Part shown: piece after piece, positions 50,854 through 59,833 of the stretch
Layout of the letters: every line of letters begins with the position of its first letter
How positions within the stretch are numbered: position 1 is the first letter of the stretch
Assembly (NCBI GenBank): GCA_964622455.1
Contig: CAZUQP010000022.1
Span: 67,014 to 131,013 of the forward strand
DNA length: 64,000 bases
Direction: 5' to 3'
Source: CAZUQP01 sp964622455
GTDB taxonomy: Bacteria > Pseudomonadota > Gammaproteobacteria > DSM-16500
Notes under the pieces: generated by a model
The model's input: the letters and a program-made list of their open reading frames with translations, nothing else
What the model was told of the DNA's origin: nothing
The model's database searches: none
Program-made: the position numbers and the translations under genes

Positions 50854-51044
50854 GCAGTATCTCCTTCCATAAAGTTAGCCGATTTTCCGGATGGTAGATG
50901 GTTTTGTCAATGGCAAAAATCGAGTTTTTATGTATATCAGTTATGCTATGCGGAATAAACTTAAACAGTTACAAAGCATAAAGCAATCTAAATAAAAAGA
51001 CAGCAGGATTATAGAAATTAAAGGGTAGAAGAAAGGTCAAATTT

Positions 51045-51071
51045 TAATCCCGCGGACAATAGCCGCGGGAT
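51045..51071 (-). terminator. Terminator hairpin of the second barrel gene
   Basis: ATCCCGCGG and CCGCGGGAT form a perfect 9-base stem with a 7-base loop, 19 bases after the stop codon. On the minus strand the following bases are TAAAATTTG, only a weak T tract. Confidence 0.7.
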
Positions 51072-51089
51072 AGTGTGTGAAATCGCGTA

Positions 51090-51827
51090 TTACGCGAAGT
51101 GATAGATTAACCCTAACATAGCTTGGTTGTCATATGGGATGATTTTGGTAGCACCGCTATAGAACGAGCTATAGTTGGTATGACTAGCTTCAGCTCGCAA
51201 GCTCCAGTTTTGGTAGAACGCAGTTTCAAGACCTAAACCAAGATTAAATCCGCTGCTCCAGTTGGTTTTGCTGTTGCTTGAGGATACACCGCCTATTGTT
51301 GCAGTTTCTTGGCCTTTGATGCTGACGCGGTTATAACCTAAACGGAGATACAGCAATGAAGCATCATTTAATTTCAAACCTGGCAACAAGCCAAATCCAT
51401 AGCTGCCTTGGATGCTGACCTTAGCGTAATAGCTTGCAGGAAAAGCAGAGCCTGAAGCAGTGGTAGCAACGCTATATTTGCTGCTAGCATTACTTGCATT
51501 AGCAAAAAGCTCACCACCTAAGTAATAAATATCGCTAAAGTATTGGCCGTAACCACCGAAAAGACCGCCAACAACACCCGTAGGATTAATGACAGGGCTC
51601 GCAGTTAGAGAACCGGTGGCATTTATCACACTAGCATTGTGGTTAACACGATAGGAGTCACCCCCTAATTGTGCACCAAGATACCATCCATCTTTGATCA
51701 TCAGAGGGGTTGGACAGGGTGCTTCTCCTTTGTAGTTTTCACCTTTGTAACTGCCTGCAGAGCAAACAGTTGTTGCAGCTAATAACACCGCTGCAGAAAC
51801 GAGTGAAAGTTGAAGTTGCTTTTTCAT
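51090..51827 (-). CDS. Outer-membrane beta-barrel protein
   Basis: A 245-residue exported barrel with a signal peptide to about residue 24 (...ATTVCSA). The mature part has the alternating strands of an OmpA-like or Opa-like 8-stranded barrel (GWYLGAQLGGDSYRV, VGGLFGGYGQYFSDIYYLGGELFA, LLYLRLGYNRVSIKG, GFNLGLGLETAFYQNWSLRAEASH) and ends LGLIYHFA with the terminal aromatic pattern. AAGGAG lies 9 bases before the ATG. Not closely like the barrel at 16.2-16.8 kb. Surface antigen or small porin; no ligand is evident. The 253 bases between it and the pirin gene hold nothing else I can identify. Confidence 0.82.
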   Translation of the reverse strand: MKKQLQLSLVSAAVLLAATTVCSAGSYKGENYKGEAPCPTPLMIKDGWYLGAQLGGDSYRVNHNASVINATGSLTASPVINPTGVVGGLFGGYGQYFSDIYYLGGELFANASNASSKYSVATTASGSAFPASYYAKVSIQGSYGFGLLPGLKLNDASLLYLRLGYNRVSIKGQETATIGGVSSSNSKTNWSSGFNLGLGLETAFYQNWSLRAEASHTNYSSFYSGATKIIPYDNQAMLGLIYHFA

Positions 51828-52080
51828 CTATATATCTCCTTATAAGGTAACTTAAGTTTATTCCCAATTTTGATTCGCGGATCGTATCAAAGAGGTTCAA
51901 GATATTAATTTATTTGAATGTTTGCCTGTGAGCAAGTGTTTTTTTACTATTTTTGCTAAAGAAGCAAAGTGTTCAAATTTGTTTCAGGTTAAAATAGGGG
52001 TTAATTTTATAGATACATATGCTAAAAAAATCAAATTAAAGTAAAATAACAGTTGATCATTTGCATTCAAGGGACGCGCA

Positions 52081-53007
52081 ATGAGTGATTTAATTGGTTC
52101 AACACAACTATCAGATTCTAAAGATTGTCCCGCTTATTCTGAAAAACCCATTCGCCAAAAAATAATAACACGCAATGCTCAAATTGGCGAGAATCTAACG
52201 ATACGACGTGCATTACCGCACCGGGAGCGTCGCATGATAGGGGCATGGTGTTTTTTGGATCACTTTGGTCCGTTGGATTTAAAAAAAAATAAAGGACTTA
52301 ATATTGCTCCTCATCCGCACATAGGATTACAAACATTTACTTGGACTCTTCAGGGTGAGATTTTGCATAGAGATAGCTTGGGTTTTTCACAAGTGATTCA
52401 ACCAGGCCAAGTAAACTTGATGACGGCGGGTAGAGGGATTGCGCATTCAGAAGAATCACTGCCAGACAGCGTACTTCACGGTGTGCAGTTATGGATAGCA
52501 TTACCTGATGCTGTTAGAAATAGGGTGCCTGAATTTGTTCACTATTCAGAAATACCCGCATTGCAGCATGATGGTTTATTTATTCAAGTGTTGGCGGGAG
52601 AGTTATTGGATGTGCGTGCGCCTGCAAAAATTTATTCTCCTTTGCTGGGTTTGGATCTTCACGCTAAACAAAAGACGGATACTACGTTACCCTTAAATCC
52701 AAAATTTGAATATGGTATTTTACCTTTGGTCGGTCATATAGAAGTTGAAGGAGAAATCGTAGAAATAGGTACATTGTTGTATTTAGGTTCTGGTAGATCG
52801 AATCTTTCTATTCGTGTTCCAGAAGCTGCGCGTATTTTAATAATTGGAGGAGAACCTTTTGCAGAAGAAGTGTTACTGTGGTGGAACCTTGTAGCGCGTA
52901 CGAAAAAAGAAATCAGAGATGCTGTTCACGACTGGAATCATCATGCTCGGTTCGGCGAAGTTCAAGGTTATCATGGGGATCGATTAAGTGCACCACCGCT
53001 TGAATAA
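52081..53007 (+). CDS. Pirin family protein
   Basis: A 308-residue bicupin. The N-terminal cupin has the metal-binding pattern HPHIGLQTFTWTLQGEILHRDS and GRGIAHSEES of pirins, so an iron site and possible quercetinase-like activity are expected. AAGGGA lies upstream of the ATG. Followed by a DoxX-like gene after 57 bases, a common pairing. Confidence 0.92.
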   Translation: MSDLIGSTQLSDSKDCPAYSEKPIRQKIITRNAQIGENLTIRRALPHRERRMIGAWCFLDHFGPLDLKKNKGLNIAPHPHIGLQTFTWTLQGEILHRDSLGFSQVIQPGQVNLMTAGRGIAHSEESLPDSVLHGVQLWIALPDAVRNRVPEFVHYSEIPALQHDGLFIQVLAGELLDVRAPAKIYSPLLGLDLHAKQKTDTTLPLNPKFEYGILPLVGHIEVEGEIVEIGTLLYLGSGRSNLSIRVPEAARILIIGGEPFAEEVLLWWNLVARTKKEIRDAVHDWNHHARFGEVQGYHGDRLSAPPLE

Positions 53008-53064
53008 AATCAATTTGCCAAATTATTTTTTACTTAAATGGAGTATCTATAAAAGGGTATTTTT

Positions 53065-53436
53065 ATGAGTTTTTTTAGCTTAACCAACTTGATTCATACA
53101 TTAATTGGTTTTTATTTTGTATTTTTTGGTTTTTGGAATATTTATCATTGGATTCCTATCGTTGATGCGATGGCAAAAAAAGATATCCCATTACCGTATT
53201 TAATTTTGGCGATAGGTATTACCTGGCAAATCATTGCAGGCTGTATGATTATTTTCGGTATTGGAGTAGAGTTTGCGGCGCTTTCACTTATTCCATTTAC
53301 GCTGATAGCTGTTTTTATTTTTCATCCTTTCTGGAAATTTAGCGGTGAATTATGCTCGCTTAATTTCACTATTTTCATCGCGAACCTCACAATTGGATTG
53401 GCGGCACTACTGTCATTGATTGCTGTGTGCCCATGA
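53065..53436 (+). CDS. DoxX-like small membrane protein
   Basis: A 123-residue protein with four membrane helices and the DoxX-family layout (RP-less start LIGFYFVFFGFWNIYHW, then IPLPYLILAIGITWQIIAG, FAALSLIPFTLIAVFIFHPFW). Proteins of this family accompany redox-related genes; function is not established. AAAGGG lies 7 bases before the ATG. Confidence 0.8.
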   Translation: MSFFSLTNLIHTLIGFYFVFFGFWNIYHWIPIVDAMAKKDIPLPYLILAIGITWQIIAGCMIIFGIGVEFAALSLIPFTLIAVFIFHPFWKFSGELCSLNFTIFIANLTIGLAALLSLIAVCP

Positions 53437-53505
53437 AATATTACATGTTTGGTTTCTAATATTTTCTATTTGTGAGATACTGCGCTAAAAATGAAAGGAA
53501 GCATT

Positions 53506-54840
53506 ATGTTAGTAGGCATTTTTAAAAAAAAAGCACTGAGTGGATGGCAAATAGGGATACTGGGTTTGTTGATTTTTTTCCCTTTTTTCGGAATGTCATC
53601 AAATTCAAATTTAGGGCCCGATTCAGAAGGATACATTAACTTTAGTCTATCACGCCCTCCATTGTATCCTCTCTTTATTTGGATCTTCCATTTATTCGGA
53701 ACTCAACAGTATGTTATGGCTAGATGGGCGCAAGCCACGCTGACTTTTTCTGCTTTGTTATACGCAGGACAATGGCTATATAAAAATTTAGAAATACCGA
53801 GATTGTTGATTTTTTTTATTATGCTATTTATGGTGTCGTTAATTTCTCTTCATTGTCATACGCTAACGCTCATATATTCGGAAGGTATCGCTTTCCCTAT
53901 CTTTGTAGTGACTTTTTTATTTTTAGTGGAGAGTTTTAAAGCGCTTGATAAAAAAAATCTCATTAAAGTGGTAATCGGAATTAGTTTATTGATTTTAACG
54001 CGGGATCAATTTTATTATTTTTATCCGATAGTATTATTGGTTGTGATTTGGCATGCTTGGAGGAAAGAACCAATAACCAAAATTTTAGGCAGCCTATTCA
54101 TTATTACGTTGTCTTTTTTGACCACTCTATTTTTGGCGCAAGAATATTATCATTGGGTAGGAAAGCATGTGTTACGCACTTCTAACGCGGGCACTCAATG
54201 GCAATATGCAGGTTGGCGACTGCTTGAGCAGCCCATGTATTTATCAGATGATAACGCATCCAAATATTTTCAAAATCCTGTTGAAAAAAATCTATTCGAA
54301 AAAATATTAAAGCGACTTGAAAAATCCCAGCTCACCAGGAATTCTGCGGCATCATCGTTTCATATTAATTATTTTCTTACAGCTGAATATCATTACATGT
54401 CGGTATTGGGCGAAATTCAAGATACAATACGTGAAGCTATTAATGAAAATCATCCCCCAGGAATGACGGGAGATCAGGTGAATTCTTTAATGTTTCATAT
54501 GAGTAAGACATTGTATTCGCATGCAATAGCAGAAAATTTAGCCTTTTATATGTTGAGATTTACTTTTTATTCGGGAGGAATGTGGATTTTCTTAGCATCG
54601 CTGATAGCATTATTTGCCATGAGTTATAGGATGTTAGTGCATAGAGAGTGGAATCCTACGATATCACAAGCTTTCATAATGGCTTCTTTTTTAATTATTT
54701 TAGGAAATGCTGCGCTCATTGGCTTAGTAGAAGTTCAGGCGCCTAGGTATTTTTATTATTCATATTTTTTGTATTTTTGTTTGTTTGCTTTGTTAGCGAA
54801 GGAATTTATTAGAGGGGTTGATAAAAGTTTTGCAACGTAG
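53506..54840 (+). CDS. Polytopic GT-C-type glycosyltransferase, candidate arabinofuranosyltransferase
   Basis: A 444-residue inner-membrane protein with ten or more helices. Acidic residues in the first loop (D39 and E41 in LGPDSEGYINFS), followed by SRPPLYPLFIWIFHLFG, match the GT-C fold (ArnT, PMT and similar), which uses polyprenyl-phosphate sugars at the outer face. AAAGGAA lies 5 bases before the chosen ATG; an ATG 15 bases earlier has no such site. First gene of a six-gene operon that makes a polyprenyl-phosphate furanose, so it is the probable transferase. The acceptor is unknown. Confidence 0.72.
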   Translation: MLVGIFKKKALSGWQIGILGLLIFFPFFGMSSNSNLGPDSEGYINFSLSRPPLYPLFIWIFHLFGTQQYVMARWAQATLTFSALLYAGQWLYKNLEIPRLLIFFIMLFMVSLISLHCHTLTLIYSEGIAFPIFVVTFLFLVESFKALDKKNLIKVVIGISLLILTRDQFYYFYPIVLLVVIWHAWRKEPITKILGSLFIITLSFLTTLFLAQEYYHWVGKHVLRTSNAGTQWQYAGWRLLEQPMYLSDDNASKYFQNPVEKNLFEKILKRLEKSQLTRNSAASSFHINYFLTAEYHYMSVLGEIQDTIREAINENHPPGMTGDQVNSLMFHMSKTLYSHAIAENLAFYMLRFTFYSGGMWIFLASLIALFAMSYRMLVHREWNPTISQAFIMASFLIILGNAALIGLVEVQAPRYFYYSYFLYFCLFALLAKEFIRGVDKSFAT

Positions 54841-54857
54841 ATAAAGGATTATATTGT

Positions 54858-56273
54858 ATGGCTGTACCACTTTGTGTAGATCTGGATGGAACCTTGATAA
54901 AAACAGATCTATTATTTGAATCTGTTTTACATTTATTAAAAAAAAATCCATTATATTTTTTTTTAATAATAACTTGGTTATTCAAGGGTATTGCCCGTTT
55001 AAAATATGAAGTTGCCACACGAGTATCGCTCGATCCAGCTACGCTTCCTTATTCAAACAATTTTTTATCTTACTTAAAAGAAGAACATGCTAAAGGTAGA
55101 AAACTGATACTGATTACCGCAGCTGATAAAAAAATTGCAGAGATGATTTCAAATTATGTCGGAATATTTTCTCACGTACTAGCAAGTGATGGGGATAAGA
55201 ATTTAAAAGGCGAGAATAAAAGACGACTGTTATGCGAGTTGTCCGGAGAAAAAAAATATGACTACGCAGGCAATAGTAGACATGATTTAAAAATATGGTC
55301 ATCAGCACGGTATGCTATTATTGTCAATGCGAGTCACAGCATCATAAAACGAACTCAGCGGTTGGCAAGGGTAGAGCACGTATTTCCTCGCGAAAAAAAA
55401 GCCTTTTTCTCATTTTTAAGGGCTGTTCGTATACATCAATATATTAAAAATTCTTTGATCTTTATTCCTTTATTTGCTAGCCATCTATATTTTCACTTGT
55501 CTTCCATTGTCAATTCATTAATTGCTTTTTCAGCGTTTTGCTTGTTGGCCTCGGGTGTTTATCTAACAAATGACTTAGTTGATCTTGAGGTAGATAGAAA
55601 ACACCGAACAAAACATAAACGTCCTTTTGCGGCAGGGGATTTATCAATTAGTTTTGGGGTGATTGCCATTTTTATTTTTATAATGACAGCCATTTTTTTG
55701 GCAACACTGTTGAACAGTGTTTTTTTATCGATATTAGTTTTTTATTTTTTGTTAAGCTCCGCGTATTCATTTTATCTCAAACGGAAATTGTTATATGACG
55801 TATTTGTATTGGCTATTTTGTACACCATTCGTATTATGGCCGGAGTGGCGGCTATTCAAAGTTTATATTCAGAGTGGCTTATTGCATTTTCTATGTTTTT
55901 CTTTTTAAGTTTAGCTTTTGTAAAGCGATATTCTGAATTATATTTATCAAAAATAGAAAATAAATATAATATTCTTGGCAGAGGTTATCATGTAAATGAT
56001 TTAAATCAGTTGAGTGTATTTGGAACTGTGAGCGGGTACGTGGCAATTCTTGTATTTTCATTTTATATTAGTTCTAACCAAGTCACTGTTCTTTATCGTC
56101 ATCCGCAATGGTTATGGTTAGTATGCTTATTATTATTGTATTGGATATCCCGTATTTGGATGTTGGTAACGCGCGGGTTAATAAACGAAGATCCCGTCAT
56201 ATTTGCACTAACAGATAAAACAAGCTTGCTTGCCGTTTTAGCAATTACTGTTATTGTTTTTATAGCCTGTTAA
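54858..56273 (+). CDS. HAD phosphatase-UbiA prenyltransferase fusion (DPPR synthase-like)
   Basis: A 471-residue fusion. Residues 1-180 are a HAD phosphatase with motif I DLDGT (D8, D10), motif II T88 and motif IV GNSRHD (D143). Residues 185-471 are a UbiA-type membrane prenyltransferase with RIHQYIKN and the metal motif TNDLVDLEVDRKH (N238, D239, D242, D246) followed by TKHKRPFAAG, the pattern of decaprenyl-phosphate phosphoribosyl transferase (Rv3806c). Predicted reaction: polyprenyl phosphate plus PRPP to polyprenyl-phospho-5-phosphoribose, which the HAD half could dephosphorylate (inference). 17 bases after the GT-C gene. Confidence 0.82.
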   Translation: MAVPLCVDLDGTLIKTDLLFESVLHLLKKNPLYFFLIITWLFKGIARLKYEVATRVSLDPATLPYSNNFLSYLKEEHAKGRKLILITAADKKIAEMISNYVGIFSHVLASDGDKNLKGENKRRLLCELSGEKKYDYAGNSRHDLKIWSSARYAIIVNASHSIIKRTQRLARVEHVFPREKKAFFSFLRAVRIHQYIKNSLIFIPLFASHLYFHLSSIVNSLIAFSAFCLLASGVYLTNDLVDLEVDRKHRTKHKRPFAAGDLSISFGVIAIFIFIMTAIFLATLLNSVFLSILVFYFLLSSAYSFYLKRKLLYDVFVLAILYTIRIMAGVAAIQSLYSEWLIAFSMFFFLSLAFVKRYSELYLSKIENKYNILGRGYHVNDLNQLSVFGTVSGYVAILVFSFYISSNQVTVLYRHPQWLWLVCLLLLYWISRIWMLVTRGLINEDPVIFALTDKTSLLAVLAITVIVFIAC

Positions 56274-56291
56274 AGATGGAAGACGTTTTTT

Positions 56292-57236
56292 ATGATTTCT
56301 AGAAGCGAAAAAATTATTATCACCGGTGCTGCGGGTCTGGTAGGACAAAATCTTATATTGCATTTACAAGAGAAAGGTTATCAAAATATTATTGCATTGG
56401 ATAAACAGAAAGATAACCTCCAAGTCTTAAAAAAATTTAATCCTAATATTACAACTGTCCATGCAGATTTAGCGGAACGCGGGCAATGGGGAAATTTTTT
56501 TGAAAATTGCCAGATAGCAATTCTTTTGCATGCGCAAATTACCGGATTACATTATGAAAATTTTGTTAAAAATACTATTACTGCTACTGAAAATGTACTA
56601 GCTGCTATTAAATATTACAAAGTATCTTATACTGTACATGTCAGTTCATCTGTTGTTAATTCTGTAGCAAAAGATTTTTATACAATATCCAAACAACGAC
56701 AAGAAGAAATAGTATTAGAGAGTGGTATATCTTGTTGTGTTTTAAGGCCAACTTTAATGTTTGGTTGGTTTGATCCAAAACATCTAGGTTGGTTATCGCG
56801 GTTTATGGAAAAAAGCCCGCTATTTCCAATTCCTGGACATGGCCAATATATTAGGCAACCATTATATAGTCGTGATTTTTGCAGAATCATTATTGCAGCA
56901 ATAGAAAAAAAACCGATAAATAAGATCTATGATATTGTTGGCCAAGAAAAAATTTCTTACGTTGATCTTATTAAATCTATTAAGAAAGCAAAAAAACTGA
57001 AAACGTTAGTAGTAAAAATTCCTTATAGAACATTTTATTTGCTACTCAAATGTTATGCATTAATAAGTAAAAACCCGCCTTTTACAGCGGACCAACTGAA
57101 GGCGCTCACAGCAGGAGACTATTTTTCTGGAATCGATCCGCAGGAAATTTTTGGGGTACCCATGACATCGCTTAATAAAGCAATCGAGGAAACTTTCACT
57201 CACCCAGTATATAGCCCAATCATTTTGGAGAGATAA
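56292..57236 (+). CDS. NAD-dependent epimerase/dehydratase
   Basis: A 314-residue extended short-chain dehydrogenase. The NAD motif GAAGLVGQNL is at the start and the catalytic YxxxK reads YTISK (within VHVSSSVVNSVAKDFYTISK). It resembles sugar-nucleotide epimerases, but the substrate is not known; it may work on the sugar acceptor or on a second sugar. It starts 18 bases after the fusion gene and ends 4 bases before the FAD gene. Confidence 0.85.
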   Translation: MISRSEKIIITGAAGLVGQNLILHLQEKGYQNIIALDKQKDNLQVLKKFNPNITTVHADLAERGQWGNFFENCQIAILLHAQITGLHYENFVKNTITATENVLAAIKYYKVSYTVHVSSSVVNSVAKDFYTISKQRQEEIVLESGISCCVLRPTLMFGWFDPKHLGWLSRFMEKSPLFPIPGHGQYIRQPLYSRDFCRIIIAAIEKKPINKIYDIVGQEKISYVDLIKSIKKAKKLKTLVVKIPYRTFYLLLKCYALISKNPPFTADQLKALTAGDYFSGIDPQEIFGVPMTSLNKAIEETFTHPVYSPIILER

Positions 57237-57240
57237 CGTG

Positions 57241-58533
57241 ATGCAAAAAATTGCAGTCATTGGCGCGGGTCCTATGGGCCTGATGTGTTCATATGAATTA
57301 TTAAAAAAGGGATTTCAGGTCACTTTATTTGAAAGAGATAGCCGTATTGGCGGCATGTCGGCCTCATTTGATTTAGGAGGAACATCCATTGAGCGTTTTT
57401 ATCATTTTATTTGTGGAACAGATAAACCTACTTTTGATTTGCTAAAAGAGTTAGGTATTGATAATAAGCTCATGTGGGAAGAAACTAAGATGGGTTTTTA
57501 CTATGAGGGGAAACTTTACCCGTGGGGTGATCCTATTAGTTTGCTTAAATTTCCAAAACTAGGGATGTTGACTAAACTACGTTACGGGATACATGTTTTT
57601 TACTCTAAAAATATTCTAGAGTGGAAAAAATTAGATAAAAAAAATGCTATTTCATGGATAAAAAAATGGATAGGAAAAAAAGGTTTTGATGTTCTATGGG
57701 GCAGTTTATTTCATCTTAAGTTTTATGAATATCAACATGACTTATCTGCAGCATGGGTTGCTGCACGAATTAAGCGGGTAGCAAGATCACGTAAAAGTAT
57801 TCTTAAGGAATCACTTGGTTATTTGCACGGAGGATCAGACACTTTACTTAACGCAATGGAGGAGAGAATAAATAATTTTGGCGGTAAAATTATCCTTAAT
57901 GCAGATGTCAATCAGATTGTTATTCAGGATAATCAAGTTCATGGAGTAAAAGTTGCGGATGAGATAATGCGTTTTGATAAAGTCATTTCAACCATTCCTA
58001 TTCCATATTTACTTAATCTGATACCCAATTTACCAAAAGATTTATACGATCAAATTTCAGATATTAAAAATGTAGGCGTAAGATGTGTCGTTCTAAAACT
58101 TAAGAAAAAATTTTCACCTTATTTTTGGATGAACATTAATGATTCTAAAATGGCAATACCAGGAATCATTGAATATTCCAATTTAAATCCATCTGTAGGA
58201 AATGTAGTGTATGTTCCCTATTACATGCCGCAATCACATCCAAAATATCAATTAAATGACGAAGTATATTTTAGCGAGGTTATGCAGTATTTAAAGAGAA
58301 TTAATCCAGAGTTCACGCAAGATTGGGTGTTAGCTTCCCATGTGGCACGTTATAGTTTTGCGCAAACTGTTTGTACAACACGTTTTTTTGATAAATTACC
58401 CTCAATGAAAACACGCATGAGTGGTTTTTATATGGCGGATACAGCTTTTTATTATCCGGAGGATCGTTCTATTTCGGAGAGTATTATGCTGGGTTCTAAA
58501 CTTGCAAAAGCCGCTTTAGATGATGTTCAATGA
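57241..58533 (+). CDS. FAD/NAD(P)-dependent oxidoreductase, amine-oxidase-like
   Basis: A 430-residue flavoprotein with the FAD motif GAGPMGLMCSYELLKKG and ERDSRIGGMSASFDLGG, and a C-terminal FAD-binding stretch (GFYMADTAFYYPEDRSISESIMLG). It belongs to the COG1232-like proteins found in surface-polysaccharide clusters, some resembling UDP-galactopyranose mutase or phytoene desaturase; neither fits well enough to name. GGAG lies 10 bases before the ATG. Its stop overlaps the start of the next gene (ATGA). Confidence 0.82.
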   Translation: MQKIAVIGAGPMGLMCSYELLKKGFQVTLFERDSRIGGMSASFDLGGTSIERFYHFICGTDKPTFDLLKELGIDNKLMWEETKMGFYYEGKLYPWGDPISLLKFPKLGMLTKLRYGIHVFYSKNILEWKKLDKKNAISWIKKWIGKKGFDVLWGSLFHLKFYEYQHDLSAAWVAARIKRVARSRKSILKESLGYLHGGSDTLLNAMEERINNFGGKIILNADVNQIVIQDNQVHGVKVADEIMRFDKVISTIPIPYLLNLIPNLPKDLYDQISDIKNVGVRCVVLKLKKKFSPYFWMNINDSKMAIPGIIEYSNLNPSVGNVVYVPYYMPQSHPKYQLNDEVYFSEVMQYLKRINPEFTQDWVLASHVARYSFAQTVCTTRFFDKLPSMKTRMSGFYMADTAFYYPEDRSISESIMLGSKLAKAALDDVQ

Positions 58534-59828
58534 ATTACAATAGCTGGGGAAATTATCCCATTGTTAATCCGTCAAATATTTGGCACATCTATTGGCGCGA
58601 TCAAGAAATTCCATTTAATAATGTAGATAATTTTTTTCTCTGTTATGCGCAAGGAAAAAGCTACGGCGATAGTTGTCTGAACGAAAATGGAATTTTACTG
58701 GATACGAAAAAACTGAATCGTTTTATTTCATTTGATTTACAAAGAGGAGTAATACGCTGTGAAGCGGGGATTACTTTTGCAGAAATATTACAAATTATTG
58801 TACCGAATAATTGGTTTTTACCTGTTGTGCCGGGCACACAATTCATTTCTCTAGGGGGTGCTATTGCTAATGATATTCATGGGAAAAATCATCATCATGC
58901 AGGCACCTTTGGGCGCTACGTTAAGTGTTTTGAATTATTAAAATCGGATGGGACACGTTTATTTTGTTCGCCTGAGCATAATTCTGGTTTATACAAAGCA
59001 ACCATAGGTGGCTTGGGTTTAACGGGATTCATCACTTGGGCTGAAATTGAATTGATACCTATTAAAAATCCTTACTTAAATGTAGAATACATTAAGTTCA
59101 AGAACATTAATGATTTTTATCAACTCAATGAATCTTCTGAAAAGTATTTTACTTACACGGTTGCTTGGTTAGATTGTGCATCTAATGGAATGTCGCTTGG
59201 TAGAGGTATTTTTATGCGAGCCAATCATAGCGAACAAGAAATAAATTTATCATCACCTCGCCGTGCCTTTTCAATTCCTTGCTATTTTCCTAGTTTTGTT
59301 TTGAATCGCTATACAATAAAAACATTTAATCGATTATATTATCATAAACAGCATGTCTTAATTAAAGAAGAAGGATTACATTATCAATCCTTCTTTTTTC
59401 AATTAGATGCAATTTATCATTGGAATCGAATTTATGGGAAAAAAGGGTTTTTGCAATATCAATGTATTGTGCCGGCAGAAGATCAATCAATTGTGAATGA
59501 TCTCTTAAAGCGAATTGTAAAATCTGGTCAAGGTTCTTTTTTATCAGTATTAAAAACTTTCGGCACAGTTCACTCGCCCGGGCTTCTTTCTTTTCCCAAA
59601 CAGGGGATTACATTGGCATTAGATTTTCCTAACCGTGGACAAAAGACATTATCATTATTAGAAGAATTAGATGTTATAGTCATGAAAAACAATGGTCGAG
59701 TTTACCCTGCAAAAGATGCTCGGATGTCAAGCGAGGCATTTAAAAATTATTATCCCAATTGGGATTCTTTTCAAAAATATAAAGACCCAAAATTTAATTC
59801 AAATTTTTGGCGAAGAGTGATGAGGTAA
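58530..59828 (+). CDS. DprE1-like polyprenylphosphoryl-ribose oxidase
   Basis: A 432-residue VAO-type flavoprotein, closely patterned on decaprenylphosphoryl-beta-D-ribose oxidase DprE1. FAD-binding region: YAQGKSYGDSCLN and GGAIANDIHGKNHHHAG (115-125). Substrate region: LSFPKQGITLALDFP and VYPAKDAR (K395, matching catalytic K418 of the mycobacterial enzyme). At the position of C387, attacked by benzothiazinones, it has A363. With the SDR encoded next it would epimerise ribose to arabinose at C2. Reading is coupled to the preceding gene by a 4-base overlap. Confidence 0.88.
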   Translation: MNYNSWGNYPIVNPSNIWHIYWRDQEIPFNNVDNFFLCYAQGKSYGDSCLNENGILLDTKKLNRFISFDLQRGVIRCEAGITFAEILQIIVPNNWFLPVVPGTQFISLGGAIANDIHGKNHHHAGTFGRYVKCFELLKSDGTRLFCSPEHNSGLYKATIGGLGLTGFITWAEIELIPIKNPYLNVEYIKFKNINDFYQLNESSEKYFTYTVAWLDCASNGMSLGRGIFMRANHSEQEINLSSPRRAFSIPCYFPSFVLNRYTIKTFNRLYYHKQHVLIKEEGLHYQSFFFQLDAIYHWNRIYGKKGFLQYQCIVPAEDQSIVNDLLKRIVKSGQGSFLSVLKTFGTVHSPGLLSFPKQGITLALDFPNRGQKTLSLLEELDVIVMKNNGRVYPAKDARMSSEAFKNYYPNWDSFQKYKDPKFNSNFWRRVMR

Positions 59829-59833
59829 ATCAT

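Noticed and set aside
57241..58533. UDP-galactopyranose mutase
   Set aside because: FAD motifs fit the wider family, but the mutase-specific substrate-binding pattern is not evident.
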